NCBI GenBank assembly: GCA_903913865.1
Contig: CAIWMU010000093.1
Span: forward strand, 62,001-126,000
Length of the DNA: 64,000 bases
Source of the DNA: an uncultured Verrucomicrobia subdivision 3 bacterium
GTDB lineage: Bacteria; Verrucomicrobiota; Verrucomicrobiia; Limisphaerales; UBA8199
Reading direction: 5' to 3'
Part shown: positions 9,224 to 18,085 of the stretch, piece by piece
How positions within the stretch are numbered: the stretch's first letter is position 1
Layout of the letters: each line of letters begins with the position of its first letter
Position numbers and translations under genes: made by a program
Notes under the pieces: generated by a model
Databases searched by the model: none
Told to the model about the DNA's origin: nothing
Seen by the model: the letters and a program-made list of their open reading frames with translations, nothing else

Positions 9224-12200
9224 TCAGTGTGTCTGCGATATGCGGAGCCGAAAGTAGCCGCTTTTGTTGGTGTTGGCAGCAGGAATTTCAACCGGGGTTC
9301 CCTCCGGTGGATTCGTGATGTTCGCAAATTGGACCCAGGAACCGGTTGTGATGCCGGTGCGATTTTCGACGATGTAAGTGCGGTTCGTGGCGGGCTGGAA
9401 CCAGAGCATCGGTGTGCTGTTGGTTCCCGGGGTGATCTTGAACTGCGGGCGGCTTTCACTGTTGCCCGGTTCGGTTCCCGCCAGGAACTCCTCCTGATTG
9501 CTGTATCCGTCGTGATCGGGGTCGGCTCCGGGACCCGAGATGGACGGGTTCATGAGTTGGGGCGGGGTGAACCTGGATGCCTTCCACTCCTCAAACGGCG
9601 GGAGGAAATCGTTGCCCGCAGTGATTTCCCGGATTGAACGCCATGTGAAAGAGAGGCTGCCGTAGGGGTCCTTTTCAAAGATCAGACCAATCTCCCCCGA
9701 GGCCAGACGGGTCACGGATGAGTAGGCGGATCCAGCTGCATAGACCTGATTGCTCACCGGCCATGTGGATCCTTCGTCGTAGCTCAGGTGGAAGCTCATG
9801 TTGACCCGGGATGAGATGTGGGTCGCGCTTGCGTGAAGGATCCTGCTCCGGTCGCCATCATTCGTCGTGGTGAGACGATAGATGTTCCCCTGGCAGCCGG
9901 GATCGGGAAGATAGGGGGGGATGGTTGTGTCGGAGAACGGGGTGCCCCAGGTGATACCCGCGTCCTGGCTCCGGCTGAAGGTCCTCCGTCCGGAAGTCGC
10001 AAAATTGTTGTCCCGCATGGAGGCGATCAGCCCACCCCCGGCTGTTTCGGCCATCTGAACCTCCCCGCCCCCGATGCCTGAGATCCCGCCGCGTTGCCAT
10101 GTTGCGCCATGGTCATCGCTGTAAATGCAGAGGGAGGAGGATGTGGCGGCGTAGATATAGACCGGGAAAATCAACCGGCCTGCGCGGGGACCGCTGCTCA
10201 TCTGGATGCCGTTCCCAGGGCCTGCCAGAAATTCGCCGGTGGCTGGACGCAAGCCCGGATTGGACCGCTCCAGATCAATTGCTGGGGACCACGTCGCTCC
10301 GTCGTCGTCACTGTTGCGCAGTTCCAGCTTGATCCTGCGGCTGCCGCTCACGCCGCCGTTATCGTACAGCGTCCATATCCTGCCGGTCACCTGATCCACC
10401 AGCATGGCAGCATCCCCGGCCGCCACGCGCTGGATGGAGGTTGCGCCGTAGAATGGATAGTCATCCACATCAGCGGGGTCGCTACCGTAGTTGGCGATGA
10501 TCTGGAGAGGCTCCCAGGATCGCCCGTTGTCAAAACTGCGTTTGCAGACGAGATCGAGGGGAGTGGGGATGTCCCCGCAACTGCCGATGCGTCCATCGGC
10601 GACGGCGATCACAGTCCCGTTTGTGCTCGTGACGATGCCCGGGATGCGGAAACAGGTGTAGCCGGACTCGCCTGCGGCGAAGATCGTGCTGAAGGGGGGC
10701 GCGGTGGATGCGGGCAGGGTGTTGGTGTCATCCACCACCCCCGTCCATTTGGAGGAGAGATAGGCTTCAATGTTGGTACGCGTGGCATCCGGAAGGGCAG
10801 AGTCGAACACCAGCAACTCAGCGACATCCGCCTTGATTCCGAGCGCCTGGGAGGCGTTTGCACCGACCATCAGTCCCGGCATGGCTCCGTTCGTCGGGAG
10901 TGGAACATCCCCTGCAAGGACCCCGCCGATGAAGTGCTGAAAACGGGCCCCCGCCGGATTGGTGCGCACGAGAAAAGAGTGAACCTCCCAGAGGTTGGTC
11001 GAGACCGGGGCAGTGGGGGTTCCCCCGTTTGAGCCATAGGCAGTGGAGGTGCTCCCGGAAGTGGCGACATGCCAGTAGCCCGTTCTTACCTGCACACGGG
11101 TCAGTCCGGGTGTGTAGGAGGTGGCGTCGAACAGGAACCCCTGCGTCCGGGCATCCATCACGCGTGCCATCGTGATCAGGGTGCGGTCGGTTGAAATGAT
11201 GCCGAAATTTGCCTTTTGCGCCCAGATGCCATCGGTTCCCTCGAAACGGACCGCCCCAGCAGGGGTGCCATCCGGCAGGCGGAGGTAGGACTTTTTGGGT
11301 GCGCCCGTTAGTTGCGCAAGATCCCGAGCTGCCTGACTGATGCCGGTGACCGTTCTTGAACCGGAGTTGGTCCACCGCGTCACAGTTCTGAGGTCCGAGG
11401 CAATCTCCAGACCGTCATCACCACGGAACCAGGCATAGACGATGGAGGGATCGGGACTCCGGGACTCGGGGTGCCACGTTAGCGCCATTCGTGAGGTCAA
11501 AGTGGAACGTTCCTCATCGGAAAGTTCCCGGTTGTAAACAAGTATTTCTCCGATATCGACAGGGAGGAATCGCTGGGCCTGGGCGTTGGCGCCAATGATG
11601 AATCCGCCGAGACCGTTCTGGTCCGGATCCAGAAAATTGGTGATGGCGAGCCCATCCACCCAGTGCCGCACCCGGGTGCCATTGTTGGTGCGGGTGAAGT
11701 CGAACGCGTGAACCTGCCAGGAACCGGTGGTGATGGGGGTGGTGGGGGAGTCGGCATTGGCGGCGTTGGCAATGGGAGGGGCCTGCAAACCGGCCTGCCA
11801 GGACCCATCACGCACCTGTGCGCGGGTCATGCCGCTGGATGTTGATCCGTCGAAAAGGAACCCATCCGTTCGGCCGGGAAGGCGGAGCGCGAAGAGGATT
11901 GTTCGGGAGTTGGTGAGGGCCCCGAAGTTGGCGGAGGTGCTCCAGGCTGCCTGTGTTCCCTCAAGGCGGATGCAGGCGCGCGACAGTCCCCCCTGAAAGA
12001 TGCTGCTGGCGAGGACGGGTTGTCCAACGATCTGCGTGAGGTCGGCGTTGGTGGCGCCATTTGCCAGATTGTCCCACCGGGAGACCGGCAGACCTGCTTT
12101 GGGAACCACCCCGTGGTCACCGCGATACCATGCGTGAAGGCCGGTTAGAATCGGGATCGAAGAATTTGTCCAGACCCCGAGCGAAAAGGATTCCGAGGCC

Positions 12201-13048
12201 ATGCGCTCACCCATGATGAGGAGACTGTCGGCATCGTAGTGGACATTCAAGCCATCCAGATTATGGGTGGAAAGACCTGCCGATTGGGCAAAGCCGATAT
12301 CCTGTCTGGCGGCTGCGAGTGCCAGCTGCTTCTGGGTTGTGACCAGGCGATTGCCGGAGGAATCACTGGCGATCTGCCCCAGAATTCCGACCATCGATGA
12401 GGCGTTGGGCAGGTCGCTCCGCAAGTTTTGGAGCAGTTCGGAAAATCGGTTTCCCGCTTCGGATGCCTCGGTGGCGTCGTTGCTCTCACCCTGCAGGTAG
12501 AGAAGTCCCGCGACCCGGCAGTCTGTGAAACCAGCCGGCAGTGTTGTGGTGGCCTCAAGCGCTGTCTTGACCACCTTTTCATACGTATGGTGGTCCGCGT
12601 TGGTCTTGTTCCAGAAGGAGTTGCCCCCTCCGCCCCTGCTTGCCTTGATGATGCCGAAATCCCTGCAACCTGCATCCCAAAGCATTCGTGCGAAGCCCAC
12701 TTCCGGTCCCCAGTGGTTCTGGCTCAGGGCGTAGTAGCCACCCAGCTGCGGGCAGATGTTGGTCCAGCCAGCCGAGGTGCCCAAGGCAAGATCCCCCGCG
12801 ATTGTGCCATCTGCAGTGTTGTCCCAGAAAAAGGGGATGGTCCCGTCTGCCGCATGCGCGGCCATCCGGGGCAGCAGCATGTTCGTCGTGGTGGTGGCCG
12901 GGGTCCCCAGGCTGTTCGACTGCCCGGTAAGGATGAACAGGCTCAGGGTGCGGGCTGCAGCAGGCGTCGTGAGCAGGCCTGCCATCAACAGCCATGGCAG
13001 GAGGCTCCGGTGGTGCGGGACCGTTGGATGGGTGGCTTTGGTTGTCAA
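9224..13048 (-). CDS. Fused sialate O-acetylesterase / tandem LamG-like / GH33 sialidase
   Basis: A 1,274-residue secreted enzyme. Signal peptide about 1-32. Residues 35-295 form an SGNH/SASA esterase with 'TGQSNS' (Ser44), 'YLQGESN' and a C-terminal 'DGLNVH' (His270). Two similar LamG-like concanavalin domains follow (about 300-530 and 536-770, each starting 'AWYRGD' or 'AWFRGD'). Residues 783-1145 are a GH33 sialidase with 'FRIP' (Arg801), acid/base Asp818, Arg1012, Arg1081, nucleophile Tyr1109 and Glu996, plus five Asp boxes. A calcium-type 'DPDHDGYSNQEE' segment lies near 1177 and a beta-rich tail ends the protein. It should remove O-acetyl groups from sialoglycans and then release the sialic acid, feeding the downstream catabolic genes. 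Confidence 0.92.
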   Translation of the reverse strand: MTTKATHPTVPHHRSLLPWLLMAGLLTTPAAARTLSLFILTGQSNSLGTPATTTTNMLLPRMAAHAADGTIPFFWDNTADGTIAGDLALGTSAGWTNICPQLGGYYALSQNHWGPEVGFARMLWDAGCRDFGIIKASRGGGGNSFWNKTNADHHTYEKVVKTALEATTTLPAGFTDCRVAGLLYLQGESNDATEASEAGNRFSELLQNLRSDLPNASSMVGILGQIASDSSGNRLVTTQKQLALAAARQDIGFAQSAGLSTHNLDGLNVHYDADSLLIMGERMASESFSLGVWTNSSIPILTGLHAWYRGDHGVVPKAGLPVSRWDNLANGATNADLTQIVGQPVLASSIFQGGLSRACIRLEGTQAAWSTSANFGALTNSRTILFALRLPGRTDGFLFDGSTSSGMTRAQVRDGSWQAGLQAPPIANAANADSPTTPITTGSWQVHAFDFTRTNNGTRVRHWVDGLAITNFLDPDQNGLGGFIIGANAQAQRFLPVDIGEILVYNRELSDEERSTLTSRMALTWHPESRSPDPSIVYAWFRGDDGLEIASDLRTVTRWTNSGSRTVTGISQAARDLAQLTGAPKKSYLRLPDGTPAGAVRFEGTDGIWAQKANFGIISTDRTLITMARVMDARTQGFLFDATSYTPGLTRVQVRTGYWHVATSGSTSTAYGSNGGTPTAPVSTNLWEVHSFLVRTNPAGARFQHFIGGVLAGDVPLPTNGAMPGLMVGANASQALGIKADVAELLVFDSALPDATRTNIEAYLSSKWTGVVDDTNTLPASTAPPFSTIFAAGESGYTCFRIPGIVTSTNGTVIAVADGRIGSCGDIPTPLDLVCKRSFDNGRSWEPLQIIANYGSDPADVDDYPFYGATSIQRVAAGDAAMLVDQVTGRIWTLYDNGGVSGSRRIKLELRNSDDDGATWSPAIDLERSNPGLRPATGEFLAGPGNGIQMSSGPRAGRLIFPVYIYAATSSSLCIYSDDHGATWQRGGISGIGGGEVQMAETAGGGLIASMRDNNFATSGRRTFSRSQDAGITWGTPFSDTTIPPYLPDPGCQGNIYRLTTTNDGDRSRILHASATHISSRVNMSFHLSYDEGSTWPVSNQVYAAGSAYSSVTRLASGEIGLIFEKDPYGSLSFTWRSIREITAGNDFLPPFEEWKASRFTPPQLMNPSISGPGADPDHDGYSNQEEFLAGTEPGNSESRPQFKITPGTNSTPMLWFQPATNRTYIVENRTGITTGSWVQFANITNPPEGTPVEIPAANTNKSGYFRLRISQTH

Positions 13049-13193
13049 CGTCTGGAGTGGTTTGGCGGGAATCTGCGCCGATTAAATACCGTATAGTTGG
13101 TGTGGCACCCGGGCCATGCTATTCGCAGAGTCCTGCCGGCCTGATGCGGATGTTTATCCGGCAGGCGGGAGGCATTTTGATGAGCTTTAGTGA

Positions 13194-13226
13194 CACCCCG
13201 CAGCGATGAACCATCGCTGCGGGGTG
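13194..13226 (-). terminator. Perfect 15-bp hairpin between two giant secreted-protein genes
   Basis: CACCCCGCAGCGATG (13194-13208) and CATCGCTGCGGGGTG (13212-13226) form a perfect 15-bp stem with a 3-nt loop, 32 nt after the beta-strand repeat protein gene (minus strand). The T-rich tail (GTTTTAATT) is on the plus-strand side, so on the minus strand it is either a terminator without a good U-tract or an mRNA-stabilising structure. A second inverted repeat, CCTGCCGG/CCGGCAGG, sits at 13132-13165. Confidence 0.5.
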
Positions 13227-13257
13227 GTTTTAATTCCGGTGCCGGTATTCCGCATGC

Positions 13258-16200
13258 TCAGGGCATCGGCGGATAGACCAGGCGGATGAACACCGAGGGG
13301 TTCGCGGGGGTGACCGGAATCACAGCCTGGTTCGTGGTGGTGGATCCGGGCCAAGCCGACCAGTTGGTGGACAGGCCGGTGGTGAGGCTGTTTGTCTGAA
13401 CCTGCAGTTGCCATCCGATACTCGACTCAGGCCAGCTGATCTCCAGATTTTCACCGTTGCGGTGGGCTGCAAGAGTGGTCGGTAGGACCGGTGCGCTTAC
13501 GACGGTGATGCTGCCGTTCAGGGCGAGCGTGTTCGACCACCCCAGACCAAAGGGCAGGGAGGGCAGGGCGATGTTGGTGAAGGCCATGCTGAGCGGGCTT
13601 CCTGAGAACAGCTGGAAGGTGTCTCCTGCCTGCAGGGCCTCGCCACTGTTCGTCACGACCAAAGATCCACTCAGGGAAACGGCTGCCAGCCCTGCCAGAC
13701 GATCACTGTTCACCGGTGTGGCAAGACGGTCCAACTCAATCAAGGTGGTCCCTTTGACAGTCGCCGGACCTGAGATGGTCAGCGTCCCCAACCCGTTGCC
13801 CGGGGAGAGGATTGTTCCTTCGTTTAGCACAGCTGCCGCGTTGATCGTTCCTGATCCGCCAAGACCGCCCGGAGAGTTCACTGTCACCACGCTGGTGAGG
13901 CTGCCGTCCACCAGCAGCATCCCGTCCGATACCGTGGTCGGTCCCGTGTAGGTGTTGATGCCACCCAGAGTTTGCCGTCCGCTCCCGATCTTGGAGATGC
14001 TGACCAGACCGTTGCCGTTTTCGATCACGCCGGCGTAAGCGGCTGTCGTTCCATTGGTGCCGGAGAGTCCGACGGTGAGCGTGACCGGGGTTGCGGAACC
14101 GTTTCGCACGAGACCGGAGTTGTTGCCCCCATCTCCCAGACCGCCGATGGAGGGACTGAACCCGTTCAGGTCAAGAGTTCCGGAGGACACGGAGACGATG
14201 TTTTGGGAGCCGGCGCCGCCACTGACCCCGATGGATGCCGTGCGGTCCAAACCGAGGGCGCGAATGTGGTTTACCCGCAGTGTTCCCCCGCTGACCAGGA
14301 CCAGGGGGAAGTTGTTCGTGGCTGAGATTTGCAGCGTTCCCGTTCCGGCCTTCTCGATCGTGGTATTACGACCATCCTGATTCGTGACGATTCCCGACAC
14401 GATAATCCCCATTGTGGCGGTGAGGTTGACTTCGGTGGTGGTGGCGGCACTGTCGCCGATATCGAAGGTGCGCGTTGTGGGGCCTGAGGATCCTGATCCC
14501 ATAAAGGGGGTGGAGATCAGCAGCGCGCCGGGATCGTTGGCCGCGTCATAGATGAGGGTGGATGCCACGCCGACGCCCCAGCCGACGTTTGTCGTGGCGC
14601 TGCTGTCCTGGAATGTGGTGGTTTTGCCCGCAACCCCGCCGAAGGTGATCGGCCCGTCGAACAGGATCACCGGGCGTCCGATGCTGGCGGTGCCGTTGGT
14701 GAAATTGGGGTCATAGGAGGCCTGGCCGTTGATATCCACGATTCCATCCCGGAGGGTGAACGGCTTGGCAAAGTAGCCGGAAGTGCCCGATGTGGTCGCG
14801 CCCCGGCCCAGACCGGCGCCATGGCCATAAACCACCTTGCCAGCGTTGATAACTGTGCCGCCGGTGTAGGAGTTGGAGCCGCGCATGTAGAGCGTTCCCG
14901 CGCTGTTCTTGGTGAGCGAACCTGCGCCGATGACCAGGTTGGTCATGGCAAGGGTGGTGCCTGTGGCGACGTTCACTGTGCCGCCTCCCGCCGCGAGAGT
15001 GATGCCGTTGTTGGTGGACAGATTCACGTTTGCGAGCGTGGCCAGAGTGCCACCGTTGAAGGTGATGCGGTCCGCAAGGAAGGTGGGTGCCAGACCGAGC
15101 GCCGAGACATTGGTGATGGCTAGGGTTCCGTTGATGAGGCTGATCCGGCCCACAAAGTCATTTGAAGTGACCAACGAGAGGGATCCTGTTCCGTCCTTGA
15201 TGAGTGTGCCGCCTCCTGAAAGCCGGCCTGTTCCGGCGAAGGTGTAATCGCCCGAGGCATTCACCGTGACGCTGGCGGGCTGGAGCACCGTCGTGATGTT
15301 GATTGCGGGGCTTCTGGATCCGGTGTCGTCGAAGGTGACGTTGTCGTTGTTGAAGAACACATCGGGTGTGGCTCCGTTGATCCAGTTCATCGTTGCGGCA
15401 TCCCAGTTGTTTGCGGTGTTGTCCCCCTTCCAGACCAGGTTTCCATCCCCGATGACCACAAGTTTCAGCCGGTTCGGGCTGGAGGAGGTGTCGTAGGCGA
15501 GGGTGTAGGACTGCCGGACGCCTGATGTCGGGAGACCTGCGAGTGCAAAGTTGGCCACGGTGCCCTTGAGAGAGCCGTAGACTTCGAGGAGCGTGTATGA
15601 TCCGCCTGAGAGCCCTGCGGTGTTGTTAATCTGCACCGTGGTGATGCCGGAGGGGGACACATCGCCATTGATCATCATCAGGTCACTGCTGGCGGTGTTG
15701 ATGTCGAGCAGCAACATCCCTCCGCCTGAAAGGTTGAGGTTGTTGTTGAAGGTAAGGGTGTTCACCGAATTGGATCCGCCGGGGACGATCACGCTGCCGG
15801 TGCCTGCTGTGATGGATCCGTTGATCGTGGCGATGGAACCGTTTATTCCCGAGGATCCGACGATTTTCTGGTTGGTGTTCAGGAAGAGGCCGGAGGGAAG
15901 AGCTGAGACATCGAGAGTGGCCGAGACGAGGGAGACGCTGGTGGGAGGGGCCAGAAAGATCACCGGGCTGTTGCTCAGGGATGCTCCGGTGGCGAGGGTC
16001 AGTGTGCCCATGCTCACGATTGTATTTCCAGAATAGGTGTTTTGGGCACCGAAGGTGATCGTTTGTGCCTCAGCACCCGCCAGGGAGCCGCCAATGCGAA
16101 CGCTGCCTGTTCCGTGAATCGGGTTGTTGACCTGTAGGGAGTCGGTCCGCAGGAATGTCAGGGTGCCATTGTTGGTGATGACTGCGCTGCCGAGGGTTCC

Positions 16201-17163
16201 TCCCGTGGTGAGGCCCAGGATGGCCGTGGCAGCACTATCCCCGGGAGTTCCTCCCACCCGGACTTTTGCTGTGCTGGAAATCGTAATGGTTCCACTCAGC
16301 GTGTTCTCGGCGGTCAGGATGAAGCCCAGATCGGTGCTGGTCATGCCCGTGCCGGTATCCGCGAACACAAGGTTCCCGGAGCCGGAAATAACCCCCTGCA
16401 ATTTCAGGTAACGTCCGGTGCCGGAAGTGTTCTTGTTGTCGATGGTCGAAACGAGACCGGGCGCGACATCAATGGGAGTCGTCCAGGTCCAGTTGCCCTG
16501 CCAGGGGGCCATGGTGCCGCCGCCGAGGGTGATTGAGTTGCCTGTTCCCCATGCGGAGCGGCCATTGCGGATGTTTTTCGCCAGAACACCCGATCCGATG
16601 GTGAGGCGGCCGGTGTAGTTGGTGTTTCCGCCTGCGTCATCAAATCCAACACTTCCTGAGCCGCCCGGTTGCATGCTGACGAGGGCGGTCCCGGTGCCGG
16701 AATTCGTGAAGGTGAGCGCGGCGCTGCCGTGGAGCCCGCGACCTGCGTTGATGCGGTTCAGGTTCAGTGTCCTTCCACCGGCGATGTCCCAGACCTGATC
16801 GGCCTTGATCCAGACGCTGGGGTTGAGGGTCAGGTCCACGGTCGCCCCTGCCATATTGAGGCCTGCAGCACCATTGGTGAGCCAGACTGCGGGGAGGTTT
16901 GTTTCGATGGTGACGAGACCGGCCGGATTGGCGATGCGCAGGCCGAGCCAGTCGAGATTGTCGCCGAGTTTCGCCGTGTTGGTGGTGGCGACGGTGTTAT
17001 CCCAGACGGCCACATCAGCGGCGGTTGGGGCAACCCCGGCCGCCCAACTGGCGGGCTGGTTGAGGTCGGTGGTGTTGTTTGCCTTGAGCACATCGGCGGT
17101 CCAGCCCGACGGGGCCGTTGCCAGAAGGGCAAGGAGCATGGGGATGCGGCTTGATTGTTTCAT
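13258..17163 (-). CDS. Autotransporter-associated beta-strand repeat protein
   Basis: A 1,301-residue secreted protein. Signal peptide about 1-23 ('LLALLATAPSGWTA'). The body is low-complexity Gly/Thr/Asn-rich beta-helix sequence with passenger-associated repeats such as 'SAGTLYMRGSNSYTGGT', 'GSGRQTLGGINTYTGPTT' and 'GTGTLQISATNNF'. There is no C-terminal outer-membrane barrel; it ends with a verrucomicrobial tail ('LEISWPESSIGWQLQVQTN'). This family is numerous in Verrucomicrobia and thought to be surface-exposed or secreted, possibly binding glycans; no enzyme activity is recognisable. Its place upstream of the esterase-sialidase suggests a role in holding or recognising the sialoglycan substrate, which is inference. 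Confidence 0.82.
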   Translation of the reverse strand: MKQSSRIPMLLALLATAPSGWTADVLKANNTTDLNQPASWAAGVAPTAADVAVWDNTVATTNTAKLGDNLDWLGLRIANPAGLVTIETNLPAVWLTNGAAGLNMAGATVDLTLNPSVWIKADQVWDIAGGRTLNLNRINAGRGLHGSAALTFTNSGTGTALVSMQPGGSGSVGFDDAGGNTNYTGRLTIGSGVLAKNIRNGRSAWGTGNSITLGGGTMAPWQGNWTWTTPIDVAPGLVSTIDNKNTSGTGRYLKLQGVISGSGNLVFADTGTGMTSTDLGFILTAENTLSGTITISSTAKVRVGGTPGDSAATAILGLTTGGTLGSAVITNNGTLTFLRTDSLQVNNPIHGTGSVRIGGSLAGAEAQTITFGAQNTYSGNTIVSMGTLTLATGASLSNSPVIFLAPPTSVSLVSATLDVSALPSGLFLNTNQKIVGSSGINGSIATINGSITAGTGSVIVPGGSNSVNTLTFNNNLNLSGGGMLLLDINTASSDLMMINGDVSPSGITTVQINNTAGLSGGSYTLLEVYGSLKGTVANFALAGLPTSGVRQSYTLAYDTSSSPNRLKLVVIGDGNLVWKGDNTANNWDAATMNWINGATPDVFFNNDNVTFDDTGSRSPAINITTVLQPASVTVNASGDYTFAGTGRLSGGGTLIKDGTGSLSLVTSNDFVGRISLINGTLAITNVSALGLAPTFLADRITFNGGTLATLANVNLSTNNGITLAAGGGTVNVATGTTLAMTNLVIGAGSLTKNSAGTLYMRGSNSYTGGTVINAGKVVYGHGAGLGRGATTSGTSGYFAKPFTLRDGIVDINGQASYDPNFTNGTASIGRPVILFDGPITFGGVAGKTTTFQDSSATTNVGWGVGVASTLIYDAANDPGALLISTPFMGSGSSGPTTRTFDIGDSAATTTEVNLTATMGIIVSGIVTNQDGRNTTIEKAGTGTLQISATNNFPLVLVSGGTLRVNHIRALGLDRTASIGVSGGAGSQNIVSVSSGTLDLNGFSPSIGGLGDGGNNSGLVRNGSATPVTLTVGLSGTNGTTAAYAGVIENGNGLVSISKIGSGRQTLGGINTYTGPTTVSDGMLLVDGSLTSVVTVNSPGGLGGSGTINAAAVLNEGTILSPGNGLGTLTISGPATVKGTTLIELDRLATPVNSDRLAGLAAVSLSGSLVVTNSGEALQAGDTFQLFSGSPLSMAFTNIALPSLPFGLGWSNTLALNGSITVVSAPVLPTTLAAHRNGENLEISWPESSIGWQLQVQTNSLTTGLSTNWSAWPGSTTTNQAVIPVTPANPSVFIRLVYPPMP

Positions 17164-17262
17164 GGTTGCTAGGATTGGGTTGATGTTGTGCTATGAATGA
17201 ATGATTGATGTAGTGGGGGAAATCTGGATTTGCGCTGGCCGGACCCTCAGCGCCGGGGATGT

Positions 17263-17991
17263 TCATTGGCGCCGGTCCATGGTGTAGCTGTTGGTGGACC
17301 AGACGCCGACGCCATAACGCATCAGGCTGGCATGACCATCGGCGAACACCGTATTCCAGCGGTTGTCGCGAATTTTCGTATGCCGGTATTCGAGATCGGG
17401 CGCCAGGGTGCCGTTCCAGACCGGGAAGAAGGCCCCATTCTCGGACATCACAACCATGCGGGTGACGCTGCGGATTTCACTGGCTTTGACACTGGGGTTT
17501 TCCAGTCCGTCTAGAATCTTCGTGATGGTGTATTGGGCCTCGTAGGGGCTGGCGCCTCCGTGGGTGTTAGCGCTGTAGGAGGATCCGTAGGTGGTGTAGC
17601 TGTTGTTGGTCCCGCCACCTGTCAGGGGGCGGTCATTCGGACAGAGGGCGCTTTTGATTTCGGAGTTCGTGGTGAACTTGCCGAGGTACTGGTTGAGGGG
17701 CCTCTTCGTGGCATCCAGATTGAGGTAGCCTCCCGAACTTCCGGCCCGTCCCAGCCAGCCATACATTGTCCCGTTGATCTTCGGGGGGAAGGTGTCCTGG
17801 TAATCATGGATATACATGGAGACGGCGAGCCCCACCTGTTTGAAATTATTCAGGCAGGAAACCTGCTGCGCTTTCCCCTTGGCGTGGGAAAGAGCCGGCA
17901 GCAGCATCGCTGCGAGAATGGCGATGATCGCGATCACGACAAGCAGTTCGATCAGCGTGAAGGCTTTCGCGCCCGAGCGTCCCGAGTTCAC
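17263..17991 (-). CDS. Prepilin-like protein (N-terminal methylation motif, type II pseudopilin family)
   Basis: A 242-residue protein starting with a type IV prepilin segment: basic leader, '[21 protein letters not shown]' type helix at about residues 10-30 with the conserved Glu at +5 after the cleavage site. The globular part ends with '[15 protein letters not shown]', the DG motif seen in large prepilin-like families of Planctomycetes and Verrucomicrobia. These are usually orphan pseudopilins near secreted polysaccharide-degrading enzymes; their role in secretion or surface display is unproven. It lies between the regulator and the beta-strand repeat gene, with gaps near 95-100 nt on both sides, so it may or may not share their transcript. 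Confidence 0.85.
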   Translation of the reverse strand: MNSGRSGAKAFTLIELLVVIAIIAILAAMLLPALSHAKGKAQQVSCLNNFKQVGLAVSMYIHDYQDTFPPKINGTMYGWLGRAGSSGGYLNLDATKRPLNQYLGKFTTNSEIKSALCPNDRPLTGGGTNNSYTTYGSSYSANTHGGASPYEAQYTITKILDGLENPSVKASEIRSVTRMVVMSENGAFFPVWNGTLAPDLEYRHTKIRDNRWNTVFADGHASLMRYGVGVWSTNSYTMDRRQ

Positions 17992-18085
17992 TGTATTATT
18001 GGTCTTCGTAGGAAAAGTGATAACCCGGGACGCCCCCCATCCAAAGGGGAAAGAACTTGTATTTTATCCAGACAAGTTTGGGGTG

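Noticed and set aside
10094-11032. 312-codon plus-strand frame inside the esterase-sialidase gene
   Set aside because: Antisense shadow of the LamG and sialidase region, with composition typical of a reversed GC-rich gene.
13100-13126. Sigma-54-like promoter (TGGCAC...TGC)
   Set aside because: GG and GC are separated by 12 rather than 10 bases and the site is on the plus strand, where no gene starts.
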